From positions 124,001 to 188,000 of the forward strand of contig NZ_FPJO01000001.1 in assembly GCF_900119365.1 (NCBI RefSeq): a stretch of 64,000 nt of DNA, given 5' to 3'. This document shows positions 21,935-30,677 of the stretch, piece by piece. Each line of letters begins with the position of its first letter. Within the stretch, counting starts at the first letter, position 1. The notes below the pieces were generated by a model. It searched no databases. It was not told the DNA's origin and saw only the letters and a program-made list of their open reading frames with translations. The DNA is from Streptomyces atratus. Lineage in GTDB: Bacteria; Actinomycetota; Actinomycetes; Streptomycetales; Streptomycetaceae. The position numbers and the translations under genes were made by a program.

Positions 21935-22483
21935 TCACGGGTTCTCCCGGTGGCGGCGGTTGCGCAGGAAGGTGAGTCCGCCGAGGCCGAGCACCACGAG
22001 GGCGCCCGCTCCGGCGGCGGCCGAGGTGGCGTTCAGGGCCGGGCCGGGCACCGTGCTCGCGGCGACCGGCCGGGCCTCCCGGCTGCCGGGTGCGGGGGCG
22101 GCGGACGGGGCGTAGCCGCCCGCCTTGCCGGAGCGGGCGTATCCGGAGCCGGGGAGCTTGTCGTCGTACGCCTCCCGTACCCGGGCGCGGTAGGCGGCCG
22201 GCGTGGTGCCGCGGGCGCCGACGGGGCGGCCCGCGGCGACCTCGGCCTGGACGGTGGGGTAGCGCAGCCAGCCGGTGACGTACGAACCGGGGTTGATGCC
22301 GGCCCAGTACAGACCGTCCTGGACATTGCCGGGCGTGGCCTGCGAGTTCGGGCACTCGTAGCCCTGCGTCCGGCCGAAGGCGGCGTTGCAGAACTGGTTC
22401 TGCGAGTAGGTGCGGCCGAACCAGGTGGCGATGGTGTTGCCGGAGGCCGCCCAGCACCAGTTGGTCCTCTGCTGGGCCTGCAT
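21935..22483 (-). pseudogene. Chimeric papain-like cysteine protease relic
   Basis: The frame starts inside a papain-like protease domain: MQAQQRTNWCWAASGNTI holds the Gln and nucleophile Cys, and the next 70 residues fit exported Streptomyces cysteine proteases. The open frame extends about 33 codons upstream (ADATARSATAGTAVAATQRLDI, normally the mature N-terminus) but then meets a stop, and no signal peptide or start is there. After residue 88 the sequence switches abruptly to an unrelated Ala/Pro-rich stalk ending in a membrane helix and RNRRHRENP, so the half-domain with the catalytic His is gone. It looks like a deletion fusion of two exported-protein genes. Function unlikely. Confidence 0.6.
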
Positions 22484-22630
22484 GGTGATGTCCAGACGCT
22501 GGGTGGCGGCGACGGCGGTGCCCGCGGTGGCGCTCCGGGCCGTGGCGTCGGCGACTGGGACTGGGAGTGAACCGGGCCCCGGCCGGTGTCAGGGCCCTGG
22601 CCGGCGTCAGGTGTCCGGTCCCTGACCGTG

Positions 22631-23059
22631 TCAGGCGTCGGGGCCCGCGACCAGCCTTCCGCCCTCGACCCTGACCGGGACCGCGGGCAGCGGCGCGGTC
22701 GCCGGGCCGCTCATCGCCTTGCCGGTCGTGGTGTCGAAGTGGCTGCCGTGGCAGGGGCACGTCCCCACGTTGTCCTCGACCTTGTCCAGCAGGCAGCCCG
22801 CGTGGGTGCACTGGGCGCTGAACGCCTTGTACTGGCCCTTGGCCGGGCAGTTCACGATGACCCGCTCGTTGCGGTAGAGCTTGGATCCGCCGACCGGAAT
22901 CTCTTCCGGCGCACCGAGCTCGACGGAGGCGGTCGGTGTCGGCGTCTCGGCATGGCCGAGCTTCGATTCGGTCGAGCAGGCGGCCACTCCCAGCCCGGCG
23001 GCGCCGGCGAGAGCGGCACCCTTCAGCACGGTACGGCGGGCGGCGGGCTGGCCGGACAT
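22631..23059 (-). CDS. Rieske [2Fe-2S] iron-sulfur lipoprotein
   Basis: A 142-residue exported protein. The N-terminus has a twin-arginine signal (ARRTVLKGAALAGAAGLGVAAC) whose Cys sits in a lipobox-like site, so it is probably a Tat-exported lipoprotein. The Rieske ligands are CTHAGCLL and CPCHGSHFD. This is the small ubiquitous actinobacterial Rieske protein, not the cytochrome bc subunit; its electron partner is unknown. No operon partner is close, and uvrA lies downstream on the same strand behind a terminator-free gap in this direction. Confidence 0.9.
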   Translation of the reverse strand: MSGQPAARRTVLKGAALAGAAGLGVAACSTESKLGHAETPTPTASVELGAPEEIPVGGSKLYRNERVIVNCPAKGQYKAFSAQCTHAGCLLDKVEDNVGTCPCHGSHFDTTTGKAMSGPATAPLPAVPVRVEGGRLVAGPDA

Positions 23060-23276
23060 GCGGTCTCCACTGGTCGAAGGGGTGGATGGGCACCGGGCGC
23101 AACCGAAGCGCCGCGGGTACCAGAAGTACCGCGGGCATCGGAGTCGTCAGAGCCATCGGTGCCATCGGTGACAGAACCGACGATACCGGCGGAGACCGGC
23201 GGCCCTGCGGCCGGGCCACCCGAGAACGGTTGTCCCTGGTCAGCGGCTTCAGCGGCTTCAGCTTGGCAGAACGCGA

Positions 23277-23308
23277 GCGGCGGCCCCCGGAGGTCCGGGA
23301 GCCGCCGC
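23277..23308 (-). terminator. Hairpin terminator after uvrA
   Basis: Outer arms gcggcggc (23277-23284) and gccgccgc (23301-23308) plus inner cccgg/ccggg pairing form a GC-rich hairpin beginning about 12 bases past the uvrA stop. Confidence 0.65.
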
Positions 23309-23320
23309 GACGCGCGGGTG

Positions 23321-26300
23321 TCAGGCCTTGCGCGCGCGGGTCGCCTTCTTCGCCGCGGGCTTCTTCGCCGCCGCCGTCCTGTCGGTCTTGGCCGTGGCGG
23401 ACTTCGCGGTCCGGCCCGCGCTTGTCCTGGCGGTGGCCGTCTTCCTCGCCGGGGTCGACTGGGCGGCGACCGCCTTCTTCGCGGCCACCTTCCGCACCGG
23501 CTTGCGGGCTGCGGGCACCGCGGCCTCGTTCACCCGGTCCGGGTCCAGGATGTCCTGGAGGAACTTGCCGGTGTGGCTGGCCGGAACCCCGGCGACCTCC
23601 TCGGGAGTGCCCTCGGCGATGACCAGACCGCCGCCGCTGCCTCCTTCGGGGCCCATGTCGATGACCCAGTCCGCGGTCTTGATCACATCGAGGTTGTGCT
23701 CGATGACGATCACCGAGTTGCCCTTGTCGACCAGCCCGGAGAGCACCTTGATGAGCTTGCTGATGTCCTCGAAGTGCAGACCCGTGGTCGGCTCGTCCAG
23801 GACGTAGACCGTGCGGCCGGTGGAGCGCTTCTGCAGCTCGCTGGCGAGCTTCACGCGCTGCGCCTCACCGCCGGAGAGCGTCGGCGCGGACTGGCCGAGC
23901 CGCACATACCCGAGGCCCACCTCGTTGAGCGTACGGAGGTGGCGGGCGATCGTCGGAACGGCCTCGAAGAACTCCAGGCCCTCCTCGATCGGCATGTCCA
24001 GCACCTCGGCGATGGACTTGCCCTTGTAATGGACCTCCAGGGTCTCCCGGTTGTAGCGCGCTCCGTGGCAGACCTCGCACGGGACGTACACATCCGGCAG
24101 GAAGTTCATCTCGATCTTGATGGTGCCGTCGCCGGAGCAGTTCTCGCAGCGGCCGCCCTTGACGTTGAAGGAGAAGCGGCCCGGCAGATAGCCGCGCACC
24201 TTCGCCTCCATCGTCTCGGCGAACAGCTTGCGGACATGGTCGAAGACACCGGTGTACGTAGCCGGGTTGGACCGGGGCGTGCGGCCGATGGGCGACTGGT
24301 CGACGTGCACCACCTTGTCGACCAGGTCGTCGCCGTCGACCCGGGTGTGCCGGCCGGGGACCGACTTGGCGCCGTTCAGCTCGCGCGCCAGGTGGGTGTA
24401 GAGGATGTCGTTGACCAGCGTCGACTTCCCCGAACCCGAGACGCCCGTGACGGCCGTGAGCAGGCCGAGCGGGAAGGAGACGTCGATGTCCTGGAGGTTG
24501 TTCTCCCGGGCGCCGTGCACCGTGAGCCTGCGCTGCGGGTCGACGGGGCGCCGGACGTCGGGCATCGGGATCGACTTCTCGCCGTTCAGATACTGACCGG
24601 TGATCGATTCGCCGTTGCCCAGCAGCTCCTTGAGCGATCCGGAGTGGACCACCTTGCCGCCGTGCTCACCGGCGCCGGGGCCGATGTCGACGACCCAGTC
24701 GGCGACCTTGATGGTGTCCTCGTCGTGCTCGACGACGATGAGCGTGTTGCCCATGTCGCGGAGCCGGACCAGGGTCTCGATCAGTCGGTGGTTGTCCCGC
24801 TGGTGCAGGCCGATGGACGGCTCGTCCAGCACGTACAGCACGCCGACCAGGCCCGAGCCGATCTGGGTGGCGAGCCGGATGCGCTGGGCCTCGCCGCCGG
24901 ACAGGGTGCCGGCCGCGCGGTTGAGCGAGAGGTAGTCGAGGCCGACGTCGACCAGGAACCTCAGCCGCTCGTTGACCTCCTTCAGCACCCGCTCGGCGAT
25001 CTTCTTGTCGCGGGCGTTGAGCTTCATCCGGCCGAGGAACTCGGCGCACTCGCTGATCGACATCGCGGCGACCTCGGCGATGGACTTCTCCATCACCGTC
25101 ACCGCGAGGACGATCGGCTTGAGCCGGGTGCCCTCACAGGTCGGGCAGGGCACCTCGCGCATATAGCCCTCGAAGCGCTCCCTGCTGGAGTCGCTCTCGG
25201 CGTCGGAGTGCCGCCGCTTGACGAACTGCACCGCGCCCTCGAAGGCGGGGGTGGTGTACGCGCGCTCCCGCCCGTAGCGGTTGCGGTAGCGGACCTCGGT
25301 CTGGATCTTGTGGCCGTGGAGCAGGGCCTTCCTGGCCCGCTGCGGCAGCCCGGCCCAGGGGATGTCCGTACGGAAACCGAGGGCGTCGGCGAGCGCGTTG
25401 ATCTGCCGGCCGAAGTACTCCTTGGTGTGGCCGTGCGACCAGGGGTGGATCGCGCCCTCGTCGAGCGACTTCTCCTCGTCGGGGACGATCAGCTCCGGGT
25501 CGACCTCCATCCGCGTACCGATACCCGTGCAGTCGGGGCAGGCGCCGAAGGGCGAGTTGAAGGAGAAGGAGCGCGGTTCGAGCTCCTCGAAGGAGAGGTC
25601 GTCGTACGGGCAGTAGAGGTGCTCGGAGTACATCCGCTCACGCTCGGGGTCGTCCTCGGGGAGGTCGACGAAGTCGAGCACGACCATGCCTCCGGAGAGC
25701 CCGAGCGCGGTCTCGACCGAGTCGGTCAGCCGGCGCTTGGCGCTGTCCTTCACCGTGAGACGGTCGACGACCACCTCGATGGTGTGCTTCTCCTGCTTCT
25801 TCAGCTTGGGCGGCTCGGAGAGCTGGATGGTCTCGCCGTCGACCCGGGCCCTGCTGTAGCCCTTGGTCTGCAGATCGGCGAAGAGGTCGACGAACTCGCC
25901 CTTGCGCTCGCGCACCAGCGGCGAGAGCACCTGGAACCGGCTGCCCTCGGGCAGGTCGAGCACCTTGTCGACGATCGCCTGCGGCGACTGGCGCGAGATG
26001 GGACGGCGGCATTCCGGGCAGTGCGGCTTGCCGATCCGGGCGAAGAGCAGCCGGAGGTAGTCGTAGACCTCGGTGATGGTGCCGACCGTCGAGCGCGGGT
26101 TGCGCGAGGTCGACTTCTGGTCGATGGAGACAGCGGGCGAGAGGCCCTCGATGAAGTCGACGTCCGGCTTGTCCATCTGGCCGAGGAACTGGCGGGCGTA
26201 CGAGGAAAGGGACTCCACGTAGCGCCGCTGGCCCTCGGCGAAGATCGTGTCGAACGCGAGAGACGACTTGCCCGACCCGGAGAGCCCGGTGAAGACGATC

Positions 26301-26380
26301 AGGGAGTCGCGGGGAAGGTCGAGCGAGACGTTCTTGAGGTTGTGCTCGCGAGCGCCACGGACGATGAGACGGTCGGCCAC
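23321..26380 (-). CDS. uvrA: Excinuclease ABC subunit A
   Basis: Damage-sensing ATPase of nucleotide excision repair, 1019 residues. It has two ABC ATPase modules, with Walker A motifs [15 protein letters not shown] near residue 32 and [15 protein letters not shown] in the second half, and two zinc modules ([17 protein letters not shown] ... CEVCHG). The start is GTG at 26380, giving [17 protein letters not shown]; the frame stays open upstream but without family sequence. The last 70 residues are an unusual Lys/Ala/Arg/Thr-rich tail ([16 protein letters not shown]) beyond the normal end of UvrA. A long reading frame on the opposite strand is only a shadow. Confidence 0.96.
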   Translation of the reverse strand: MADRLIVRGAREHNLKNVSLDLPRDSLIVFTGLSGSGKSSLAFDTIFAEGQRRYVESLSSYARQFLGQMDKPDVDFIEGLSPAVSIDQKSTSRNPRSTVGTITEVYDYLRLLFARIGKPHCPECRRPISRQSPQAIVDKVLDLPEGSRFQVLSPLVRERKGEFVDLFADLQTKGYSRARVDGETIQLSEPPKLKKQEKHTIEVVVDRLTVKDSAKRRLTDSVETALGLSGGMVVLDFVDLPEDDPERERMYSEHLYCPYDDLSFEELEPRSFSFNSPFGACPDCTGIGTRMEVDPELIVPDEEKSLDEGAIHPWSHGHTKEYFGRQINALADALGFRTDIPWAGLPQRARKALLHGHKIQTEVRYRNRYGRERAYTTPAFEGAVQFVKRRHSDAESDSSRERFEGYMREVPCPTCEGTRLKPIVLAVTVMEKSIAEVAAMSISECAEFLGRMKLNARDKKIAERVLKEVNERLRFLVDVGLDYLSLNRAAGTLSGGEAQRIRLATQIGSGLVGVLYVLDEPSIGLHQRDNHRLIETLVRLRDMGNTLIVVEHDEDTIKVADWVVDIGPGAGEHGGKVVHSGSLKELLGNGESITGQYLNGEKSIPMPDVRRPVDPQRRLTVHGARENNLQDIDVSFPLGLLTAVTGVSGSGKSTLVNDILYTHLARELNGAKSVPGRHTRVDGDDLVDKVVHVDQSPIGRTPRSNPATYTGVFDHVRKLFAETMEAKVRGYLPGRFSFNVKGGRCENCSGDGTIKIEMNFLPDVYVPCEVCHGARYNRETLEVHYKGKSIAEVLDMPIEEGLEFFEAVPTIARHLRTLNEVGLGYVRLGQSAPTLSGGEAQRVKLASELQKRSTGRTVYVLDEPTTGLHFEDISKLIKVLSGLVDKGNSVIVIEHNLDVIKTADWVIDMGPEGGSGGGLVIAEGTPEEVAGVPASHTGKFLQDILDPDRVNEAAVPAARKPVRKVAAKKAVAAQSTPARKTATARTSAGRTAKSATAKTDRTAAAKKPAAKKATRARKA

Positions 26381-26555
26381 GCCGGTCCGCACCTTTCTGG
26401 AGAGAAGTGGGGGAACTGAGCCCCTGTCCCAGGGTATGGGGGGCGCCACAGCGATGTACGAAGCTTTCGACTCCGAGCGTATAGCACGCACATTCGATTT
26501 ACGGACGCCTGTGGACTCCTTCACCCGAATGAGTGGCGAGGCTAGGCTCAGCCTC

Positions 26556-27245
26556 ATGATTGATCATGCGCACGACCTGGAAGCCGTACGTGAAGCAACC
26601 GATCGACTGCTCAGCGCCACCGGAAAATTGGACGCCGCCGCACTGGCCGAGCCGTCGCGACTTCCTGGCTGGAGCCGGGGTCATGTCATTGCGCACCTCT
26701 CCCGTAACGCCGACGCGCTCGTAAATGTTCTCCAGGGCCGGCCCATGTACGCAGACAGCGAAACCCGCGACCGCGACATCGAGCGCGACGCGCCCCGGCC
26801 GCCGGCCGAGCAGCTGGCCGACCTGTCCGGGAGCGCGGACCGCTTCGCGGCCGCCGCCGCGGCCCCGGCCGACTGGTCCCGCACGGTCACCCTGCGCAAC
26901 GGCGTCACGGACTCCGCCTCCCGGGTCCCCTTCCGCCGCCGGGTCGAGGTCGAGCTGCACCATGTCGACCTGGGGATCGGCTACGAGCTGAAGGACCTGC
27001 CCCAGGAGTTCGTCGCCCGGGAGATCGAGTTCCTCGCCGAGCGGTTCGACGGGCACCCCGATGTCGTGTCCACGAGGCTGGACGACGGCCGGGGGCCGAT
27101 CCGGACGACCGGCGGCGGCGCGGAGGGCGGTCCCGTCACCGTCCGCGGCGCGGCCACCGAACTCCTCGGCTGGCTCTGCGGGCGCCGCGACGGGGCGGCG
27201 CTGACCGTCGAAGGCGGCCCGCTTCCCGCACTGCCCCCGCTATAG
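26556..27245 (+). CDS. Maleylpyruvate isomerase-family mycothiol-dependent enzyme
   Basis: A 229-residue protein of the DinB-like MDMPI family. The metal-binding His residues fit [13 protein letters not shown] near residue 47 and [14 protein letters not shown] near residue 140; the C-terminal domain ([16 protein letters not shown]) is the MDMPI_C fold. Such enzymes use mycothiol, the actinobacterial thiol, for isomerisation or conjugation; the substrate here is unknown. ATG chosen at [10 protein letters not shown], the family start. It diverges from uvrA and is followed ten bases later by the MBL gene. Confidence 0.85.
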   Translation: MIDHAHDLEAVREATDRLLSATGKLDAAALAEPSRLPGWSRGHVIAHLSRNADALVNVLQGRPMYADSETRDRDIERDAPRPPAEQLADLSGSADRFAAAAAAPADWSRTVTLRNGVTDSASRVPFRRRVEVELHHVDLGIGYELKDLPQEFVAREIEFLAERFDGHPDVVSTRLDDGRGPIRTTGGGAEGGPVTVRGAATELLGWLCGRRDGAALTVEGGPLPALPPL

Positions 27246-27255
27246 GCTGAGAGGC

Positions 27256-27909
27256 ATGACGTACAGCGGAGCGGTCAAGGTCGGCGGGCGCGCGGACGTG
27301 CACGAGCTGACGGATCTGATGATCTCCAAGGTCGCCGTCGGCCCGATGAACAACAACGCGTATCTGCTGCGCTGCCGGGCCACCGGCGAGCAGCTCCTGA
27401 TCGACGCGGCCGCCGAGGCCGGCACGCTGCTGCGGCTGATCGGTGACGACGGCATCGCGTCCGTCGTCACCACCCACCGGCACGGCGACCACTGGCAGGC
27501 GCTGGCCGAGGTGGTGGCGGCCACCGGAGCGCGCACCTACGCCGGGCGGTACGACGCCGAGGGCATCCCGGTCCCGACCGACGTCCTCGTCGACGACGGC
27601 GGCACGCTCCGGGTGGGCGAGGTCGTCCTGACCGCCCGTCACCTCGTGGGTCACACCCCGGGCTCCATCGCGCTGGTCTACGACGACCCGCACGGCGCCC
27701 CGCACCTGTTCACCGGGGACTGTCTCTTCCCGGGCGGTCCTGGAAGGACAACACTTCCGAACGACTTCAACTCGCTGATGGACGACATCGAGGCCAAGCT
27801 CTTCGACCAGCTGCCGGATGAGACTTGGGTCTACCCGGGCCACGGCCATGACACCACGCTCGGCGCGGAACGCCCGCATCTAACGGAGTGGAGAGCCCGA
27901 GGCTGGTAA
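27256..27909 (+). CDS. MBL-fold metallo-hydrolase with an element-supplied C-terminus
   Basis: A 217-residue glyoxalase II-like hydrolase. The zinc motif THRHGDHW (HxHxDH) is near residue 75, with further ligands in GHTPGS and FTGDCLFPGG. It follows the mycothiol enzyme by ten bases, suggesting a detoxification pair. From FPGG onward (base 27727) the reading frame comes from an inserted element: 60 residues that stay close to the displaced chromosomal end found at 30390-30575 (both contain KLFDQLPDETWVYPGHGHD). The integration therefore kept the gene intact, including the C-terminal His motif. Confidence 0.9.
   Translation: MTYSGAVKVGGRADVHELTDLMISKVAVGPMNNNAYLLRCRATGEQLLIDAAAEAGTLLRLIGDDGIASVVTTHRHGDHWQALAEVVAATGARTYAGRYDAEGIPVPTDVLVDDGGTLRVGEVVLTARHLVGHTPGSIALVYDDPHGAPHLFTGDCLFPGGPGRTTLPNDFNSLMDDIEAKLFDQLPDETWVYPGHGHDTTLGAERPHLTEWRARGW
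27727..27737 (+). other. Probable attachment site, left junction
   Basis: The 11 bases ttcccgggcgg match ttccccggcgg at 30390-30400 at ten positions and fall in the same codon phase (Phe-Pro-Gly-Gly) of the hydrolase. To the left lies the ordinary hydrolase gene; to the right lies an alternative 3' end. The exact crossover dinucleotide cannot be fixed; it is within or beside this block. Confidence 0.65.
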
Positions 27910-27942
27910 ACCGGAACCTCGTACAAGCGGGGCCGCCCTAAC

Positions 27943-27981
27943 GAAGGGCCCTACGCCAACCTCGTCGGCGTAGGGCCCTTC
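27943..27981 (+). terminator. Hairpin terminator after the MBL gene
   Basis: Perfect 15-bp arms gaagggccctacgcc (27943-27957) and ggcgtagggcccttc (27967-27981) with a 9-base loop, 34 bp after the hydrolase stop. It came in with the element. Confidence 0.8.
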
Positions 27982-28061
27982 GGTCTGTGCGGGTCAGGTA
28001 GCCGCGCCCCAATGGGCCCCGTTCTCCCGAAGCCGGCGAAGTGGCAAGTAGCTCTCTGTAA

Positions 28062-28415
28062 TCAGAGTGACGCTCGGTCAAGAAGAGCGAGGCGGGGGCC
28101 GGGGACTTCGCCGGCCTGGAGGGCGGCGAAGTCGGCGTGCGCCCTCTCGGCAGCTTCGGGGTACGCCTCGCGCTTGGCTTGCTCGGCCAGTGCCCGGTAG
28201 ACGCTGGCCACCGAGGGATTGCGCCCCTTGCGCTTGCCGGTGGGGATGATCAGGTCGGGCTGGATCTGCCCGACGGACTCGCCGTTCGCGCGGCGCCGCA
28301 GCACGGTGTGCAGCATGTCGTCGGTGATGACCGGCGGTCGGCCGCCGTGCTTGCCCTTGCGAGAGGCGGTGTCGAGCCCTTCCAGTGTGGACTCTCGGAT
28401 GTTCTCACGCTCGGC
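28062..28415 (-). pseudogene. Serine recombinase (resolvase/invertase) C-terminal fragment
   Basis: The frame reads RENIRESTLEGLDTASRKGK, then GGRPPVITDDMLHTVLRRRA and ends with PSVASVYRALAEQAKREAY: the hinge and Hin-type helix-turn-helix of a small serine recombinase. The catalytic N-terminal half, with its serine, is absent; upstream the frame runs into unrelated sequence overlapping the propeller ORF. It is a relic with no expected activity. Confidence 0.75.
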
Positions 28416-28435
28416 ACCCTGCGGGAAATGGCAGC

Positions 28436-29494
28436 TCAGCCAGCGCGCGCAGTCCACTCCGGCGGCGTCCACAACCGGGCATTGGCGCTGCCGACCTGGA
28501 TCAGCGTTCCGGTATGTCGATCCTGACGCACCGGGCGGAACCCGTCGATCGCGAACACCTGCTGTCCGCTGGTGATGTCGACGCCCTGCAGACCGGCCTC
28601 GTCGGCGATCAGCAGATGCTCTCCGTCGGTGAAAAAGCCGAAATCGCCGACCGGCCAGGGGAACGTCGCGACCGCCTTGATCCATCGGACGCCCGGCGAG
28701 CGCAGTTCGATCGAGGTGGGGTCGAGGACGTGGACGGTACCGCTGCCGGCATCGTCCCGGTCATACACCGCGATCCGCCCGTCGTCGATCCACACCACCG
28801 GCCAGTTCCACTCCGAGACCTCGGGATACACCGCATAGCTGGGCCCGTCCTCGGACTCATACGGGTTGTCGTGCAGCCAGGCGGTCAGGCTCCACACCGC
28901 CGGCATCCCCCACGGCTGCCACACCCAACCGCCGTCGTAGACACGAGTCCCGTCAGGACTCAGCGACAGCGCGCCGTGGAAGTAATCGAGGTCGTGCTCC
29001 GCATCTTCCTCATCTCTATCCGGGCTGTCCCGCGCCGTAAGCACCTCGCCGGACGCGAGATCGGTGACATCCAACCGGTTCCAGTCAGTGCGATGGACGA
29101 CAACCGGCCGGCCACCGTGTTCGGCGAACGCCAACGCGAACGGGACGGTTTCACAGCAGTAATCCCCACCGTCCAACTTCATCGCTGGCGAACCGGTGGT
29201 GAGATCGACGACGGTGCCGTACCGACCGCGGTCTTGAACCACCGCCGCCCAACGGCCACATCGAGACACGTGAAGCCGCAGCCGAACACCGCCACCGTAT
29301 TCGGACGCCAGCCTCTCCTCCCGATACCGGGCCACGTCCTGCACCTCGCCGGTCGTCGGCGTCCACCGCGCCAGCCGTCCGTCCTCGGACAGCACCAGCC
29401 ACGCCGGCCCCGCGTCACCGAGGGCCGCTGGCAACGCTGCCACATCCACGACCGGCCGCAGCGCGTCGGGAACCGCCACGTCCACCGTGATCAT
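28436..29494 (-). CDS. Beta-propeller-like hypothetical protein
   Basis: A 352-residue protein when started at MITVDVAVPDALRPVVDVAA; another Met lies two codons upstream. It shows repeated short blocks of strands with Trp and Asp turns (WLVLSEDGRLARWTPTTGEV, ALSLSPDGTRVYDGGWVW, WIDDGRIAVYDRDD, LLIADEAGLQGVDITSG), the look of a WD40/YVTN-type propeller. No signal peptide and no catalytic motif. It is the only seemingly intact gene inside the decayed element and has no clear operon partner. Its C-terminus abuts the serine recombinase relic. Function unknown. Confidence 0.6.
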   Translation of the reverse strand: MITVDVAVPDALRPVVDVAALPAALGDAGPAWLVLSEDGRLARWTPTTGEVQDVARYREERLASEYGGGVRLRLHVSRCGRWAAVVQDRGRYGTVVDLTTGSPAMKLDGGDYCCETVPFALAFAEHGGRPVVVHRTDWNRLDVTDLASGEVLTARDSPDRDEEDAEHDLDYFHGALSLSPDGTRVYDGGWVWQPWGMPAVWSLTAWLHDNPYESEDGPSYAVYPEVSEWNWPVVWIDDGRIAVYDRDDAGSGTVHVLDPTSIELRSPGVRWIKAVATFPWPVGDFGFFTDGEHLLIADEAGLQGVDITSGQQVFAIDGFRPVRQDRHTGTLIQVGSANARLWTPPEWTARAG

Positions 29495-29687
29495 CGCCAT
29501 TTTGATCCCATCGGTGCACCCGTGTGACCCCCCGCGGCGGCGTGAACAGCAGGTGATACGGCACCGTATCGGCAAAGTCGGTGAGCGCCGCGATGCCGGT
29601 CACGGCGGTGAGGTCAGCACGGATCTGGTCTATGTCGGGCTCATTCTCGCGCAGGTCCGCCTCGGTGTCGTCCAGCGAGAAGCCCCC

Positions 29688-29909
29688 TCCGCGCATGTTC
29701 GGCTTGGGGTGACCCTGCTCCTCGTGCCAGGTCGTCACGGCGGACATGGCACGTTCGACGGTCGACGGCCCGGCCGGCGCCCCGGTGCGCTTGCGGGGCG
29801 TGACGGTCAGGTGCTGGACCCACTCCGCCATCGTCTCGCCGGACGCCGGGACGGCCGTACGGCCCTCCGCCTCGCACCATGCTTCGAACGCCTTGCGGTC
29901 CGGCCAGCG
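29688..29909 (-). pseudogene. Tyrosine recombinase core-binding domain fragment
   Basis: About 74 codons read RWPDRKAFEAWCEAEGRT, then TMAEWVQHLTVTPRKRTG and STVERAMSAVTTWHEEQG: the SAM-like N-terminal core-binding domain of actinobacterial phage/ICE integrases. The catalytic domain with the R-H-R-Y residues is missing, and the sequence beyond PKPNMRG is not integrase-like. At its 5' side it meets the sigma-factor relic head to head near 29910. Confidence 0.65.
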
Positions 29910-29913
29910 CGAG

Positions 29914-30356
29914 ATGGCCGTGGACGAGGTCATGGCGGAAGCCATGGAAGCTCTGTGGAAGCAGCGCAAGACGCTGAAGACGCCGGAGCGCGCCATGTAC
30001 CGCATGGCCGAACGGATGGCCTGGAGGCGCTTCCCCCACGACCCGAGGGAGGCACCCGCTGACCTGCTGGAGACCGAGAAGGCCATGGAGGATCCGATCG
30101 ACGCTCTGGTCGACCGGATCCTCGTGGAGGAGGAACTCGCCAAGCTCCCGGAGAAGACGCGTCAGTACCTCTACGACCACAAGGCGCTCGGCAAAACCGC
30201 GGAGAAGGTGGCGGCCGACTACGGCGTGCCCAAGGGCACAGTGACCCAGAACGTCCGCCGCAGCCTGGAAAAATGCGGCCGGCCTTCGACTGCCTGCGCT
30301 TCCTCGCAGCCCTCGCGGAGCTCATCCGGGAGATCAGCCACTGGCTCATCTCGTGA
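29914..30356 (+). pseudogene. Truncated, frameshifted sigma-70-like factor
   Basis: The frame from ATG 29914 reads AVDEVMAEAMEALWKQRKTL, later LPEKTRQYLYDHKALGKTAE and AADYGVPKGTVTQNVRRSLE: the end of region 2 and the region 4 helix-turn-helix of a small sigma factor. The first part of region 2 is absent. At 30269-30273 an A5 run breaks the frame; the continuation MRPAFDCLRFLAALAELIRE lies in the -1 frame and ends at TGA 30354-30356. One extra A would fuse the two, so I read it as a frameshifted relic. Slippage at the A-run is a less likely alternative. Confidence 0.6.
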
Positions 30357-30389
30357 ACACACGGCGCGCTGTCTTCCGGCGATAAGGGG

Positions 30390-30575
30390 TTCCCCGGCGG
30401 GGTCGGCAATACGCACAAGGACCCCGAGGCCTTCGCGAGCCTGCTCCACGACGTGGAGACCAAGCTCTTCGACCAGCTGCCCGACGAGACATGGGTCTAC
30501 CCTGGCCACGGCCACGACACCACGCTCGGCGACGAGCGTCCGCAGCTGCCGCAGTGGCGCGCCCGCGGCTGGTGA
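30390..30575 (+). pseudogene. Displaced original 3' end of the MBL hydrolase, with right attachment site
   Basis: Starting with the attachment repeat ttccccggcgg, 61 codons read FPGGVGNTHKDPEAFASLLH, then VETKLFDQLPDETWVYPGHG and end RPQLPQWRARGW plus stop. It aligns along its length with the last 60 codons of the hydrolase at 27727-27909 and has no start of its own. It is the chromosomal end of that gene pushed away by the inserted element. Confidence 0.85.
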
Positions 30576-30610
30576 AACGGGCCGCACCCGACCCCCGCGC
30601 GTGAGGTGAG

Positions 30611-30655
30611 CACCGGCCGGGGCGGGCAACGAATCGCTGCCCGCCCCGGCCGGTG
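30611..30655. terminator. 18-bp bidirectional hairpin between the hydrolase relic and terC
   Basis: Perfect 18-bp arms (30611-30628 / 30638-30655) around a 9-base loop lie between two convergent units: the hydrolase 3' end on the plus strand and terC on the minus strand. It probably served the hydrolase before insertion and still ends terC transcripts. Confidence 0.8.
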
Positions 30656-30677
30656 CCGTTCCCGTCCGCAGCAGTGG

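Larger units (their letters stand above)
27732..30395. mobile_element. Decayed integrative element inserted in the MBL hydrolase gene
   Basis: About 2.7 kb is bracketed by the imperfect repeat at 27727 and 30390. The displaced authentic 3' end of the hydrolase follows the right junction. Inside are pieces of mobile-element genes: the C-terminal part of a small serine recombinase, the core-binding domain of a tyrosine recombinase, a truncated sigma factor and a beta-propeller-like ORF. No intact integrase, replication or transfer gene remains, so the element has been reduced by deletion. Which recombinase performed the insertion is not known. Confidence 0.7.

Noticed and set aside
22586..26419. 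1277-codon plus-strand frame opposite uvrA
   Set aside because: Same antisense artefact; uvrA motifs cover the whole region.
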